Positions 8,031 through 16,288 of a stretch of DNA of 64,000 bases are shown here, piece by piece. This stretch comes from Aldehydirespirator sp965203575 (GTDB lineage: Bacteria > Actinomycetota > Acidimicrobiia > Acidimicrobiales > Aldehydirespiratoraceae). The position numbers were made by a program, and so were the translations under genes. The stretch covers positions 2,356,001 to 2,420,000 of the forward strand of contig OZ241894.1 in NCBI GenBank assembly GCA_965203575.1, in the 5' to 3' direction. The first letter of the stretch is position 1. Every line of letters begins with the position of its first letter. Below the pieces are notes generated by a model. The model searched no databases, was not told the DNA's origin, and worked only from the letters and a program-made list of their open reading frames with translations.

Positions 8031-9272
8031 CTATTGAAGAGAGCCGATGTCGCTCGCAGCGATGCCCAGGGCGTCCCATGCGGGCTGGAGCGCGGCGCGC
8101 ACCTCAACGCCGAACCCGTTGGCGCCCGGGGGATTGTTCAGATTGAAGATCGCGTCCATGGTGCCGGCATCGGCGCCTGCGGGGACCATGTAGGCCTCGA
8201 CCACCCGCCAGAAGGCCAGGCCCTCGGCCTGATGCTCCTTGGCCTTGGCGTCGTTGCCGTCGGCCAGGTCGCCCTCGATGAGGCTGGCGTAGCGGATGGC
8301 GGCCTGCGAGTAGGTGATGGCCAGGCCGCGCACCACCTCTTCGGTTGCGGCTTCCGCGCCGGCCGCGTCGGAGGCCAGCAGGGCGTCGCGGCCAGCGATC
8401 ATCGCGGCGAGGATCGCCTCGTTGGCCCGCGCCGTCTCGCCGTCGGCGCCGGTCGTGCCGAAGTTGGCGGCCCGCTTGTTGCCGGTGGCGTAGGGAGAAC
8501 AGCCCGGCTCGGCTCCGTGGAAGAACGCCCAGCCCTCGTCCCAGTTGTGCACGGCGCCGCTGGCCACGTCGAAGTTGCCGTCGGCGGCCTTGGCCAGGGC
8601 GGCGTAGAGCTCGTGAACCGCATAGGCAACCATCACCTGGTTCTGGATGCCCTTCTCCGCTCCCTGGGACCGCACACCGTCGCTCTGGCCCTCGAACATG
8701 CCCGTTCCCTGCAGGGCGGCTGTCACGAAGTCGTCGAGGGGGGCGGGGGTGCCGTAGTAGGCGTCAAGCCCGTGCTGCTTGCCCTCGCCGGCCGCGAAAC
8801 CGCCGATGGTGCGGATGGAGCCGTCGCTCTTCACCGAGTTCTCGCCGTTGCGGTAGATGTCCTCGACTGCGGCGAAGTCGCCCGCGTCGAGCAGATCCCC
8901 GATACCGCAGATGTCGGCCACCAGCAGCCGGTGCGAGTCGACGTTCGACGCGTACTCGTAGCCTCCGTCGCCCGGCGAGGCGGCCGAACTCCCGTCGGCA
9001 GGCGCTGACGCCGACGCCGACCCGGTGCCGGTGCCGGTGGCTGATGCCGACCCGGTGCCGGTGCCGGTGGCAGTGGCCGATGCTGATCCGCTCGCGGACG
9101 CGCTGGCCGACCCGGATGCGGATCCGGTGCCGGACGCCGAGGCCGAGACCGACTCCGAGCCCTCGTTGATCTCGCGGACGGCGGCGCCGTCGTCGGTCCC
9201 GCTGCACGAGGCGGCTACGAGGACCACGACGAGAGCGGCGATCGGCGCCAAGCGCTGGGAGTAGCGGTACAT
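8031..9272 (-). CDS. FEA1-type iron-assimilation lipoprotein
   Basis: A 413-aa exported protein. The N-terminus is a lipoprotein signal peptide ending LVAASC-S. Next comes a low-complexity linker of about 65 residues of Ser/Ala/Gly/Thr repeats, then a domain of about 300 aa. Landmarks in that domain are CGIGDLLDAGDFAAVEDIY, the GIQNQVMVAYAVHEL helix, NKRAANFGTTG and EHQAEGLAFWRVVEAYM. From memory of the family these match FEA1/H43, the low-iron-induced periplasmic proteins of Chlamydomonas, which also occur in bacteria. Start ATG 9272 is preceded by AAGGAT; a longer open frame to 9332 would overlap the promoter. A perfect TAGGTATACCTA iron-box-like palindrome lies 35 nt upstream. It is likely anchored on the outer face of the membrane and helps capture iron for the adjacent ferric importer. 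Confidence 0.7.
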   Translation of the reverse strand: MYRYSQRLAPIAALVVVLVAASCSGTDDGAAVREINEGSESVSASASGTGSASGSASASASGSASATATGTGTGSASATGTGTGSASASAPADGSSAASPGDGGYEYASNVDSHRLLVADICGIGDLLDAGDFAAVEDIYRNGENSVKSDGSIRTIGGFAAGEGKQHGLDAYYGTPAPLDDFVTAALQGTGMFEGQSDGVRSQGAEKGIQNQVMVAYAVHELYAALAKAADGNFDVASGAVHNWDEGWAFFHGAEPGCSPYATGNKRAANFGTTGADGETARANEAILAAMIAGRDALLASDAAGAEAATEEVVRGLAITYSQAAIRYASLIEGDLADGNDAKAKEHQAEGLAFWRVVEAYMVPAGADAGTMDAIFNLNNPPGANGFGVEVRAALQPAWDALGIAASDIGSLQ

Positions 9273-9306
9273 GGCCGGATCCTTTCGAAGGCTTAAGGAT
9301 TGATAG

Positions 9307-9318
9307 TAGGTATACCTA
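9307..9318. promoter_or_regulatory. DtxR/IdeR-like iron box upstream of the FEA1-type gene
   Basis: TAGGTATACCTA is a perfect 12-bp palindrome matching the core of actinobacterial iron-repressor boxes (TTAGG...CCTAA). It lies between the stop of the upstream membrane gene and the FEA1-type start, over the probable minus-strand -10 region. Confidence 0.65.
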
Positions 9319-9334
9319 ACATATCGCGCCAACT

Positions 9335-10981
9335 TCAGCTAATCAACTTGGGGTTCAATTCCCGGTAGACGGCCGGAACGACGTTGCGCAGGTAGCGGCC
9401 CAGTCGCACGAAGCTCCGGCCGGTCGTGCGGAAGCGGTAGCTGATCGGCACCTCCGCGTACCGGTAGCCCTTGGCCAGCAGGTCGAGCGTCAGCACCTGC
9501 GCGTAGTTGTAGTCGTGGATGATCTCGGCGTCGGCGGCCGCCCGGGACGAGAAGGCGCGATAGCCGGTCTGCCCGTCGGTGATCCGGTGGCGAGCAACGA
9601 TCGACAGTGCCCGGGTGAGAACCATGTTCCCGAGCCGGCGGTGGGGCCGCATGTGGTGGATCCGGCCCAGGAACCGGCTGCCGGCCACATAGTCGGCCTC
9701 ACCCGCGAGTATCGGGGCCACGAGCGTCCTGAGCTCTTCGGGCGGGTACTCGCCGTCGGCGTCGCAGAACGCCACGGCCGCAGCCCCGCGGTCCACCGCG
9801 GCGGCCAGTCCCACCCGCACGGCCGCACCCAGTCCCCGGTTCTCCGGAAGGCTGATCACTTCCGCACCCGCGGCTCTGGCCCGCTCCGCGGTGGTGTCGG
9901 TGGAACCGTCGTCCACCACCAGCACCTGCACGGGGCGGTCCAGGATCGAGGTGGGCGTCCGCTGCACGCAGGCCCCGACCGACTCCTCCTCGTTGTGGGC
10001 GGGCATGAACAACACGATCGGACTCTCTCGCCCGGCGGCCGGCACTTGCGCCGCCGGCGGCGCGGCCGGGCGGCGCAGCCGGAGCCGGCCGGCCAGGCTG
10101 GGACCGGGGGCGAACACCGCGATGGCGCCTGCGGCCAGCGAGTAGGCGGTCTTCAGAGCATGGGCGGCCAGCGCGGCCACCAGCGCGTCACCTGCGTCGT
10201 GGCCGAGGGCGGCGTAGGCGCCGACCGCAGCCGCCTCGTAGGTCCCGAAGCCGCCCGGAGCGATGGCCGCTACCTGTGCGGCCACCGACACCGCCGTGAC
10301 CCCGAGGGCCTGTACGAAGCTGATCTGCAGGCCGGCCCAGTGGGCTGCCTGCCACACGAGCACCGCCTCCGCCATCCAGGCCGTCGCCGACAGGCCGAGC
10401 GCAACCAGGCCGGGCATGTTCACGTCGTCGCGGCGGCCCGACAGGCGGCGCAGCCACAGCCAGGCTGCCAGGGCCGCGGCGGCCACTGCCGCGAACACCA
10501 GCCATCCTCCCCACCCGGTCCCCTCCGCCAGCGCGGCCGGACCGGCCGCCAGCACGAGTCCGACCACCGCTAGCAGATCGGCTGAGCGCAGCGCAACGGT
10601 GGAGGCCGTCGCGGCGTCGACGCTCACCCCGGCGCGTCGCACCACGCTAACGACCCTCATCGGCTCGCCGAGGCGGAGGGGGAGCAGGTGATTGCCGCCC
10701 AGAGCCAGATGGATCCCGCCGAGGGCGTGCCCGAAGCTGAGCCCCGGCAGGACTCGTCGCCAGGCCACGGCCCTCAGCACGAACGCGAGGCCGAACGCGC
10801 CCACTGCAGCCACGACCTGGAAGGGTTCGCCCCAGGCTGTGCGGGCGGCGCGGGTCAGGGCACCGGCGTCCACGGTGGAGACGATGGCGGCCGCGGCCAG
10901 GCCGGTGACCGCCACGACCAGCACCGGCACGGCGCCGCGGGGCAGGCGGGCTCTGATAGCGGGCAACAGGCTCATGGACAC
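9335..10981 (-). CDS. Fusion: lysylphosphatidylglycerol-synthase-like membrane domain + family 2 glycosyltransferase
   Basis: A 548-aa two-part protein. Residues 1-310 form about eight hydrophobic segments with the GGNHLLPLRLGEPMR motif and APGGFGTYE, typical of the lysylphosphatidylglycerol synthetase/UPF0104 membrane family. From about 325 a GT2 domain follows: VLFMPAHNEEESVGACV, VVDDGSTD, CDADGEYPPEELRTL (catalytic DAD) and DGQTGYRAFS, similar to dolichol-phosphate-mannose-synthase-like enzymes. It probably makes a polyprenyl-phosphate sugar and may help flip it. GTG 10981 or ATG 10975 could start it. It is divergent from the ferric-binding protein gene and shares its iron-box-like promoter. 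Confidence 0.8.
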   Translation of the reverse strand: MSMSLLPAIRARLPRGAVPVLVVAVTGLAAAAIVSTVDAGALTRAARTAWGEPFQVVAAVGAFGLAFVLRAVAWRRVLPGLSFGHALGGIHLALGGNHLLPLRLGEPMRVVSVVRRAGVSVDAATASTVALRSADLLAVVGLVLAAGPAALAEGTGWGGWLVFAAVAAAALAAWLWLRRLSGRRDDVNMPGLVALGLSATAWMAEAVLVWQAAHWAGLQISFVQALGVTAVSVAAQVAAIAPGGFGTYEAAAVGAYAALGHDAGDALVAALAAHALKTAYSLAAGAIAVFAPGPSLAGRLRLRRPAAPPAAQVPAAGRESPIVLFMPAHNEEESVGACVQRTPTSILDRPVQVLVVDDGSTDTTAERARAAGAEVISLPENRGLGAAVRVGLAAAVDRGAAAVAFCDADGEYPPEELRTLVAPILAGEADYVAGSRFLGRIHHMRPHRRLGNMVLTRALSIVARHRITDGQTGYRAFSSRAAADAEIIHDYNYAQVLTLDLLAKGYRYAEVPISYRFRTTGRSFVRLGRYLRNVVPAVYRELNPKLIS

Positions 10982-10992
10982 TCGTCGGGAAG

Positions 10993-11037
10993 GTTAGTTA
11001 GGTTGACTTTACGATTTCCGCAAACCCTGGCTATAGT
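10993..11037. promoter_or_regulatory. Divergent promoter with candidate iron box (FbpA / membrane glycosyltransferase)
   Basis: AGTTAGGTTGACTTTA carries one good TTAGGTT half-site of the IdeR consensus and a poor second half. Toward the plus gene a -35 TTTACG (11008) and -10 TATAGT (11032-11037) are spaced 18 nt apart, so a repressor bound at the half-site would cover the -35. Confidence 0.4.
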
Positions 11038-11045
11038 CTTGCGCC

Positions 11046-12113
11046 ATGATAGGACGAATCCTCGGTGTGGCGGCTGCCTTGGCCCTGATTGCGGGGGCGT
11101 GCTCGCAGGACGAGGTCCGGTACCTGGACGGGACTGCGGCCGAGATCTACGACGGCCAGTGCGCCGGGTCCAACGGCCGGGAGGTCACGGTGTACTCGGG
11201 CCGGACCGAGAACCTGATCGGTCCCACGCTGGAGGCCTTCGCCTGCGAGACCGGCACTGACGTGGCCGTGCGGTGGGGGAGTTCCACCGACCTGGCCCTG
11301 CTGATGGCCGAGGAGGGCGACCGCACATCGGCCGACGTCTTCCTGTCGCGCTCGCCCGGTCCGGTCGGGTTCCTCGAGAGCGCAAGCCTGCTCGGCTCCA
11401 TCGACGGCGACGTGCTCGGCCTCGTCGGCGAGGAGAGTCGATCGAGGTCGGACACCTGGGTCGGCTTCTCGGGCCGCAAGCGCGTCCTTGTCCACAATCT
11501 CGACTCGGTGCCCCCCGGCGAGCTCCCCGAGTCGGTGTTCGACCTCACCGGCGACCGCTACCGGGGCCGGGTCGCCATCCCGGCCACCAACGGCTCCTTC
11601 ATCGACTGGTTCACCGTGTTCCGCGACCAGTACGGCTCCGGCGTGGCCGCGCAATGGCTCAACGACATGGTGGCCAACGACGCTCGCTACTACCCCAACA
11701 ACCGGTCCATCGTCGAGGCCGCCGGCCGGGGTGAGATCGACATGGGCCTCGTCAACCACTACTACCAGTACCAGGAGGCCGCGGCCGCGGGCGACCGCCA
11801 TCGGGCCGCCAACCACGATCTGGCCGACGACGACATCGGCTCGCTGCTCATCATCACCGCGGCCACCATCACCGCCGGCAGCGAGAACCGGCAGGCGGCC
11901 AACGATCTGATCGCCTACCTGCTGTCGGCGCCGGTGCAGCGCTACTTCAGCCAGCAAACCTTCGAATACCCGCTGGCGGCGGGGGTCGAGCCGGCCGACA
12001 TCCTCCCTCCGCTGAAGGCGCTGGAGATCGGCAGCGTCGACTTCGACGCCCTCGGGGGCGGCTTCGAGGAGACCATCGCCATCATCGAGGCCAGCGGCAT
12101 CCTCAACCAGTAG
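11046..12113 (+). CDS. Ferric iron ABC transporter substrate-binding lipoprotein (FbpA-like)
   Basis: A 355-aa lipoprotein: signal peptide MIGRILGVAAALALIAGAC with lipobox IAGAC. The mature part begins with the VTVYSGRTENLIGP strand of FbpA/thiamine-type binding proteins and ends in the C-lobe. Family iron ligands are adjacent tyrosines; here NHYYQYQ (about residues 237-243) supplies the Tyr-Tyr pair. It captures ferric ion outside the cell and delivers it to the permease encoded 60 nt downstream. It is divergent from the membrane glycosyltransferase gene, with an iron-box half-site between. Confidence 0.85.
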   Translation: MIGRILGVAAALALIAGACSQDEVRYLDGTAAEIYDGQCAGSNGREVTVYSGRTENLIGPTLEAFACETGTDVAVRWGSSTDLALLMAEEGDRTSADVFLSRSPGPVGFLESASLLGSIDGDVLGLVGEESRSRSDTWVGFSGRKRVLVHNLDSVPPGELPESVFDLTGDRYRGRVAIPATNGSFIDWFTVFRDQYGSGVAAQWLNDMVANDARYYPNNRSIVEAAGRGEIDMGLVNHYYQYQEAAAAGDRHRAANHDLADDDIGSLLIITAATITAGSENRQAANDLIAYLLSAPVQRYFSQQTFEYPLAAGVEPADILPPLKALEIGSVDFDALGGGFEETIAIIEASGILNQ

Positions 12114-12172
12114 CGGGGCGAGACCGTGACCGCCAGGGTGCCGTGGGGGGTGCTCGGCGGCATGCTCAAGCG

Positions 12173-13792
12173 GTGACTGCCGGCACGACGACGCGCCCGA
12201 TGCGCCTCTCCGGGGCTCCTCCGATGCTGCGTCTGGCGGGTCTGGCCCTCGCCGGGGCCTTCGCCTTCCCCGGGGTGTATCTCGTCTACCGGAACTTCGC
12301 CGCCGGGGCCGACCCGGCCGGCCTGCTCATCAGCGACCGCACCGTCGGGCCGCTGTGGCGCTCGCTGCAACTTGCGGTGTCGGTGTCGGCCGCCGCTCTG
12401 GTTCTCGGCACCGGCCTGGCCTGGCTCACGACCCGGACCGACCTTCCGCTCAGCCGGCTGTGGCGCATCCTGCTGCCGTTGCCGCTGGTGTTCCCGACCT
12501 TCGTCGGCGCGGCCGCGTTCATCCACACTCTCAACCCGGGCGGGCTGGCCAACGACCTGCTCGCCGGCATCGGGGTGGACCGCACCCCCGAGCTTCGGGG
12601 CTTCAGAGGGGCGTGGCTGGTCCTGACCCTCATGACCTACCCCTACGTATACCTGCCGGTCGCGGCTCGGCTGCGGCAGCTTCCCAGCACCCTCGAGGAG
12701 AGCGCAAGGGTGCTCGGCGACACTGCGCTCAAAGTCTTCGGACGCATCTGCGTGCCCCAGATGGCCACCGCCATGGGCGCCGGCACGCTGCTGGTGTTCC
12801 TCTACACCCTCAGTGACTACGGCGCGGTGCAGCTCATGCGCTACGACACGCTCACCCGGGCCATCGCCACCAACCAGCTGGCCAACCCGCCGGTGGCGCT
12901 GGCCCTGAGCCTGATCCTGCTGGTGCTGGCCGCAATGGTGGTGCTCGGGGAGCGCCGGTTCTCGCACCGGCTCCCCGACGCGGCCGGGGTCCAGTCGAAG
13001 CGCCCCATGATCTACGGCCTCGGCCGCTGGCGGGGCCCTGCGACCGGTCTCGTCGCCCTGGCCGCCGCGGGAGCGGTCGGGGCACCCCTGGTGGCGCTGC
13101 TGGACTGGGCTGCGGGGGGCCTCATCCGGTCCGCGACAGGCGGCCGGCCCCTCACCATCGACTCGTCCATAGTGCTCGAGGCCACCGTGAACACCCTGGG
13201 GGTCAGCGTGGTCGCGGCCGTCGTGTCGACGGCGGCGGTGCTGCCCATAGCCCTGCTCGTCGGCCGGTACCGGTCCCGGGCCGGCTCGTTCGCCCACGCG
13301 CTGGTGGTCAGCACGTTCGCCCTGCCCGGCATCCTCATAGCGCTCTCGATGCGGTTCTGGACACTGCGATCCGACCTGGCGTTCGAGCTGTTCAACGACA
13401 CCATGGCGCTGCTGATCTTCGCCTACATGGTCCGGTTCGGATCACTGGCCATGGGGGTGACGCTGGTGGCGGTGCGGGGCGTGCCCGACCGGCTGCACGA
13501 CTCGGCCCGGATCCTCGGAGCGGGCCGGATACGCCGGTTCCTTGCCGTTGACCTGCCCATGATGGGACCGGGACTGCTCGCCGGTGTGGGCCTCGTGCTG
13601 CTGTCGGTGATGAAGGAGCTCCCCATCAGCCTGTTCGTGTCGCCGTTGGGCTTCTCGACGCTGGCCACCCGGATCTTCGGCTCCTTCGAGGACGCCTTCA
13701 TCGCCGAGGCCGGGATCATGGCTGTGGTCCTTGTTGCCCTGTCGTTCGTGTTGACGTGGTTCCTGGTGATCCGCCGCGATCACCTGCTGTGA
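12173..13792 (+). CDS. Ferric iron ABC transporter permease (FbpB-like, two fused permease halves)
   Basis: About 539 aa with about 12 membrane segments and two binding-protein-dependent permease modules, as in FbpB/CysTW-type iron permeases. The first EAA-like loop is at ESARVLGDTALKVFGRICVPQ and the second at DSARILGAGRIRRFLAVDLPM. Start GTG 12173 is chosen; an upstream in-frame GTG at 12143 lies in the poorly conserved leader. It pairs with the FbpA-like gene. No ATPase gene is in this cluster, so the motor must come from elsewhere. The TGA stop overlaps the GTG start of the next gene. Confidence 0.85.
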   Translation: MTAGTTTRPMRLSGAPPMLRLAGLALAGAFAFPGVYLVYRNFAAGADPAGLLISDRTVGPLWRSLQLAVSVSAAALVLGTGLAWLTTRTDLPLSRLWRILLPLPLVFPTFVGAAAFIHTLNPGGLANDLLAGIGVDRTPELRGFRGAWLVLTLMTYPYVYLPVAARLRQLPSTLEESARVLGDTALKVFGRICVPQMATAMGAGTLLVFLYTLSDYGAVQLMRYDTLTRAIATNQLANPPVALALSLILLVLAAMVVLGERRFSHRLPDAAGVQSKRPMIYGLGRWRGPATGLVALAAAGAVGAPLVALLDWAAGGLIRSATGGRPLTIDSSIVLEATVNTLGVSVVAAVVSTAAVLPIALLVGRYRSRAGSFAHALVVSTFALPGILIALSMRFWTLRSDLAFELFNDTMALLIFAYMVRFGSLAMGVTLVAVRGVPDRLHDSARILGAGRIRRFLAVDLPMMGPGLLAGVGLVLLSVMKELPISLFVSPLGFSTLATRIFGSFEDAFIAEAGIMAVVLVALSFVLTWFLVIRRDHLL

Positions 13793-15297
13793 GGTTCCCG
13801 CCTCTGAGGCTGTTGAGGAGAGGGCAGCCACCGAGACTCGGTCTGGTCATGGCCGCGGTGGCGGTTTGGACATTCACCGTTGCGTTGCCGGCCATAGGCG
13901 CCCATGCCACCTACGGCGCCAGGGTGACGGCCGATGAGCCGCAGTACCTGACCACCGCCATCAGCATCGGCGAGGACTTCGACCTTGACATCAGCGACGA
14001 ACTCGATGAGCGCCGGTTCGAGCCCTACCACGAGATCGACCTCAACCCCCAGACGATCGAGCTCGACGACTCGGGCCGGCGCATCAGCCCCCATGACCCG
14101 CTGCTGCCCGCACTGCTGGCGCTGCCCATGAAGTTGGGCGGATGGGTCGCGGCCAAAGCCGCGCTGGCCGCATTCGCGGCCGCAACTGCGGCGGCCACGC
14201 TGTGGCTGGCGGTTCGCCGGTTCGGTGTCGGGGTGGGTGTGGGCGGCCTGGTGGTGGGCGGCTTCTTCGCGGCACCGCCGCTGGTGGGCTACGCCACGCA
14301 GGTCTATCCCGAGATGCCGGCCGCGCTGTGCCTGACTCTGGGACTGGCTGCGGTCACCGGGCCATTGGGACGCACCGGGCGGGCCCTGGCTCTGGCGAGC
14401 ATCGTCGCCCTGCCGTGGCTGTCGGTGAAGTTCGTGCCCGTGGCTGCGGTCATCGCAGCTGTGCTCGTCGTGCGGCTTTGGCCCGACCGCAGGCGAAGGC
14501 TGGCTCTGGACCTCGCCGTCCTGGCCGTCGCCGGGGTCGTCTACCTGGCCTTCCACCGCAGCGTCTACGGCGGCTGGACCGCCTACGCGAGCGGCGACCA
14601 CTTCATAGACGGCGAGCTGCTGGTGCTGGGCCGCGATCCCGACTACCTGGGACGGAGCCGGCGCCTGATCGGCCTGCTGGTGGACCGGGGGTTCGGGCTG
14701 GCCGCGTGGACGCCCGCGTACCTGCTGGCGGTGCCCGCCCTCGCCGCGCTCGCCCGCCGGCGCCCGCCGGGTTGGGCCACCCTGCTTGCCGTGATCGCGG
14801 CCACCTATGCGGTGGCGACCTGGGTCGCGTTGACCATGCACGGCTGGTGGTGGCCCGGCCGTCAGGTGGTGGCGGCGCTTCCCGCGGCGGTGGTGGCGGT
14901 GGCGATGCTCGCGGACGGGCGGCGCGGGTTGCGGTGGCTGGCGCTGGGCGGCTGCCTGATCGGGACCTTCAACTGGGTCTGGCTGGTCGTCGAGGCCTCC
15001 ACCGGTCGGCGCACCCTCATCGTGGACTTCGAACAGACCGCCAACCCCGTCTACCAAGCCTGGTCGACGCTGCTGCCCGACCATCGCCACTTCGAAGGGG
15101 GCGCGGTGGCGCTGACGGTTGCGTGGACGGTCGTGGTGGCCGCGTTTGGCGCGTGGGGCTGGCTCAGATCGCGGCCGGGACCGGCCGGCTCGAGCCAGGC
15201 TGCAGGGCCTGCGGCTGCGGTGTCGGGTGAGAGCCGGCAGCCCACCGCCGACGATGCCACGCCGCCTGCTCGGCCAGACCCCGACGCAGGGGCGTGA
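13789..15297 (+). CDS. Polytopic membrane protein resembling family 39 glycosyltransferases
   Basis: A 502-aa protein with about 10-11 hydrophobic segments. An acidic loop after the first segment contains TADEPQYLTTAIS; an early Asp-Glu in the first extracytoplasmic loop is the catalytic-site pattern of GT-C enzymes such as protein O-mannosyltransferases. HPC-like clusters are absent, so the exact family is uncertain. GTG 13789 overlaps the permease stop (GTGA), which indicates translational coupling to the iron permease. The last 134 nt run antisense to the end of the convergent epimerase gene. Its likely role is transfer of a lipid-linked sugar to a surface polymer or protein. Confidence 0.6.
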   Translation: MRFPPLRLLRRGQPPRLGLVMAAVAVWTFTVALPAIGAHATYGARVTADEPQYLTTAISIGEDFDLDISDELDERRFEPYHEIDLNPQTIELDDSGRRISPHDPLLPALLALPMKLGGWVAAKAALAAFAAATAAATLWLAVRRFGVGVGVGGLVVGGFFAAPPLVGYATQVYPEMPAALCLTLGLAAVTGPLGRTGRALALASIVALPWLSVKFVPVAAVIAAVLVVRLWPDRRRRLALDLAVLAVAGVVYLAFHRSVYGGWTAYASGDHFIDGELLVLGRDPDYLGRSRRLIGLLVDRGFGLAAWTPAYLLAVPALAALARRRPPGWATLLAVIAATYAVATWVALTMHGWWWPGRQVVAALPAAVVAVAMLADGRRGLRWLALGGCLIGTFNWVWLVVEASTGRRTLIVDFEQTANPVYQAWSTLLPDHRHFEGGAVALTVAWTVVVAAFGAWGWLRSRPGPAGSSQAAGPAAAVSGESRQPTADDATPPARPDPDAGA

Positions 15298-16237
15298 CCG
15301 GCCTCCAGCCCAGCAGCTGGCGTGCCGGGCCGGTGTCGGCTGCGGTCGCCTGGGGGTCCCCGGCCGGTCGGGGCACCGTCCGAACCAGGACGGCGGCTCC
15401 GGCTACAACTCCTACCGCCGCGATCACGTCATTGAGCGAGGGGCGGGCTCCGCCACCGACGTCGAACGTCCTTCCGGCCGCCGCGGGGACTGTCGCCGCC
15501 GCCGCGGTCGCTTCCGCCACGTCGTGCACGAAGGTGAACTCGCGCGTCTGCTCCCCCGAGCCTCGGCGGCAGAAGGTGGGCCCTCCGGGCCGGGTCGCCT
15601 CGAACATGCGATGCATGGCCATGTCGGGGCGCTGCCGGGGCCCGAACACGGTGAAGTACCGCAGCGTGACGACTTCGAGGCCCCGGCCGGCGTAGACGCC
15701 GGCGAGGTGTTCGCAGGCGGCCTTGGAGGCACCGTAGGGACTGATCGGGTTCACCGTCCGCGGCCCGCCGGGAGCCGCGGTCTCGCCGTAGACCGAGGAG
15801 CTGGACGCCAGGACCACCCGACCGACGCCTGCGGCCAGTGCGGCCTCCAGCACTGCCTGGGTGCCGGCCACGTTGACTTCCCAGGTGTCGGTGACGCCCT
15901 GCCGCCACGAGTCCTGCACACCGGCCCGGGCCGCGAGGTGGAACACCGTCCCGGCCCCGGCGAACAGAGCGGCAAGGTCGGCACGCCGAAGGTCGTCGAC
16001 CACCAGCCGGAACGACGGGTGCCGCTCGGCCGCCGCCAGGTTGGCCCGCTTCTGGGCCGGGCTGTAGGCAGGGTCCAAAGAGTCCAGCCCGACCACCGTG
16101 TGTCCCCGCTGTAGGAGCAGGTCGACCAGATGCGAACCGATGAAGCCAGCCGCTCCCGTCACCACCGCGATCTGTCCCGGCCCGGGCTGTCGCCCGTGGC
16201 CGTTGGTGGTATATTCATCGTGCGGTACAGCAAGCAT
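15164..16237 (-). CDS. NAD-dependent nucleotide-sugar epimerase/dehydratase (extended SDR)
   Basis: A 357-aa extended short-chain dehydrogenase. IAVVTGAAGFIGSHLVDLLL is the NAD-binding TGxxGFIG, FHLAARAGVQ the NAAG-equivalent strand, Ser-Ser-Ser-Val-Tyr-Gly follows, and YGASKAACEH is the catalytic YxxxK. The sequence is closest in feel to UDP-glucuronate/UDP-glucose 4-epimerases. The ATG at 16237 abuts a TTAGGCATACCTTA iron-box-like sequence with no room for a Shine-Dalgarno site, so the mRNA may be leaderless. It is divergent from the FAD oxidoreductase gene and convergent with, and overlapping, the GT39-like gene. Confidence 0.85.
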   Translation of the reverse strand: MLAVPHDEYTTNGHGRQPGPGQIAVVTGAAGFIGSHLVDLLLQRGHTVVGLDSLDPAYSPAQKRANLAAAERHPSFRLVVDDLRRADLAALFAGAGTVFHLAARAGVQDSWRQGVTDTWEVNVAGTQAVLEAALAAGVGRVVLASSSSVYGETAAPGGPRTVNPISPYGASKAACEHLAGVYAGRGLEVVTLRYFTVFGPRQRPDMAMHRMFEATRPGGPTFCRRGSGEQTREFTFVHDVAEATAAAATVPAAAGRTFDVGGGARPSLNDVIAAVGVVAGAAVLVRTVPRPAGDPQATAADTGPARQLLGWRPVTPLRRGLAEQAAWHRRRWAAGSHPTPQPQALQPGSSRPVPAAI

Positions 16238-16250
16238 TAGGCATACCTTA
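16237..16250. promoter_or_regulatory. DtxR/IdeR-like iron box between epimerase and FAD oxidoreductase genes
   Basis: TTAGGCATACCTTA is a near-perfect palindrome (TTAGG/CCTtA) close to the core at 9307. It touches the epimerase start codon and lies 39 nt before the oxidoreductase start, so it could control both divergent genes. Confidence 0.6.
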
Positions 16251-16288
16251 CAAGAAGTGTGGCCGGATGAACAACTGGAGCGGCCCGC

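Noticed and set aside
11942..13297. 451-codon minus-strand frame
   Set aside because: Complement of the ferric permease; low-complexity Gln/Gly/His/Arg composition.
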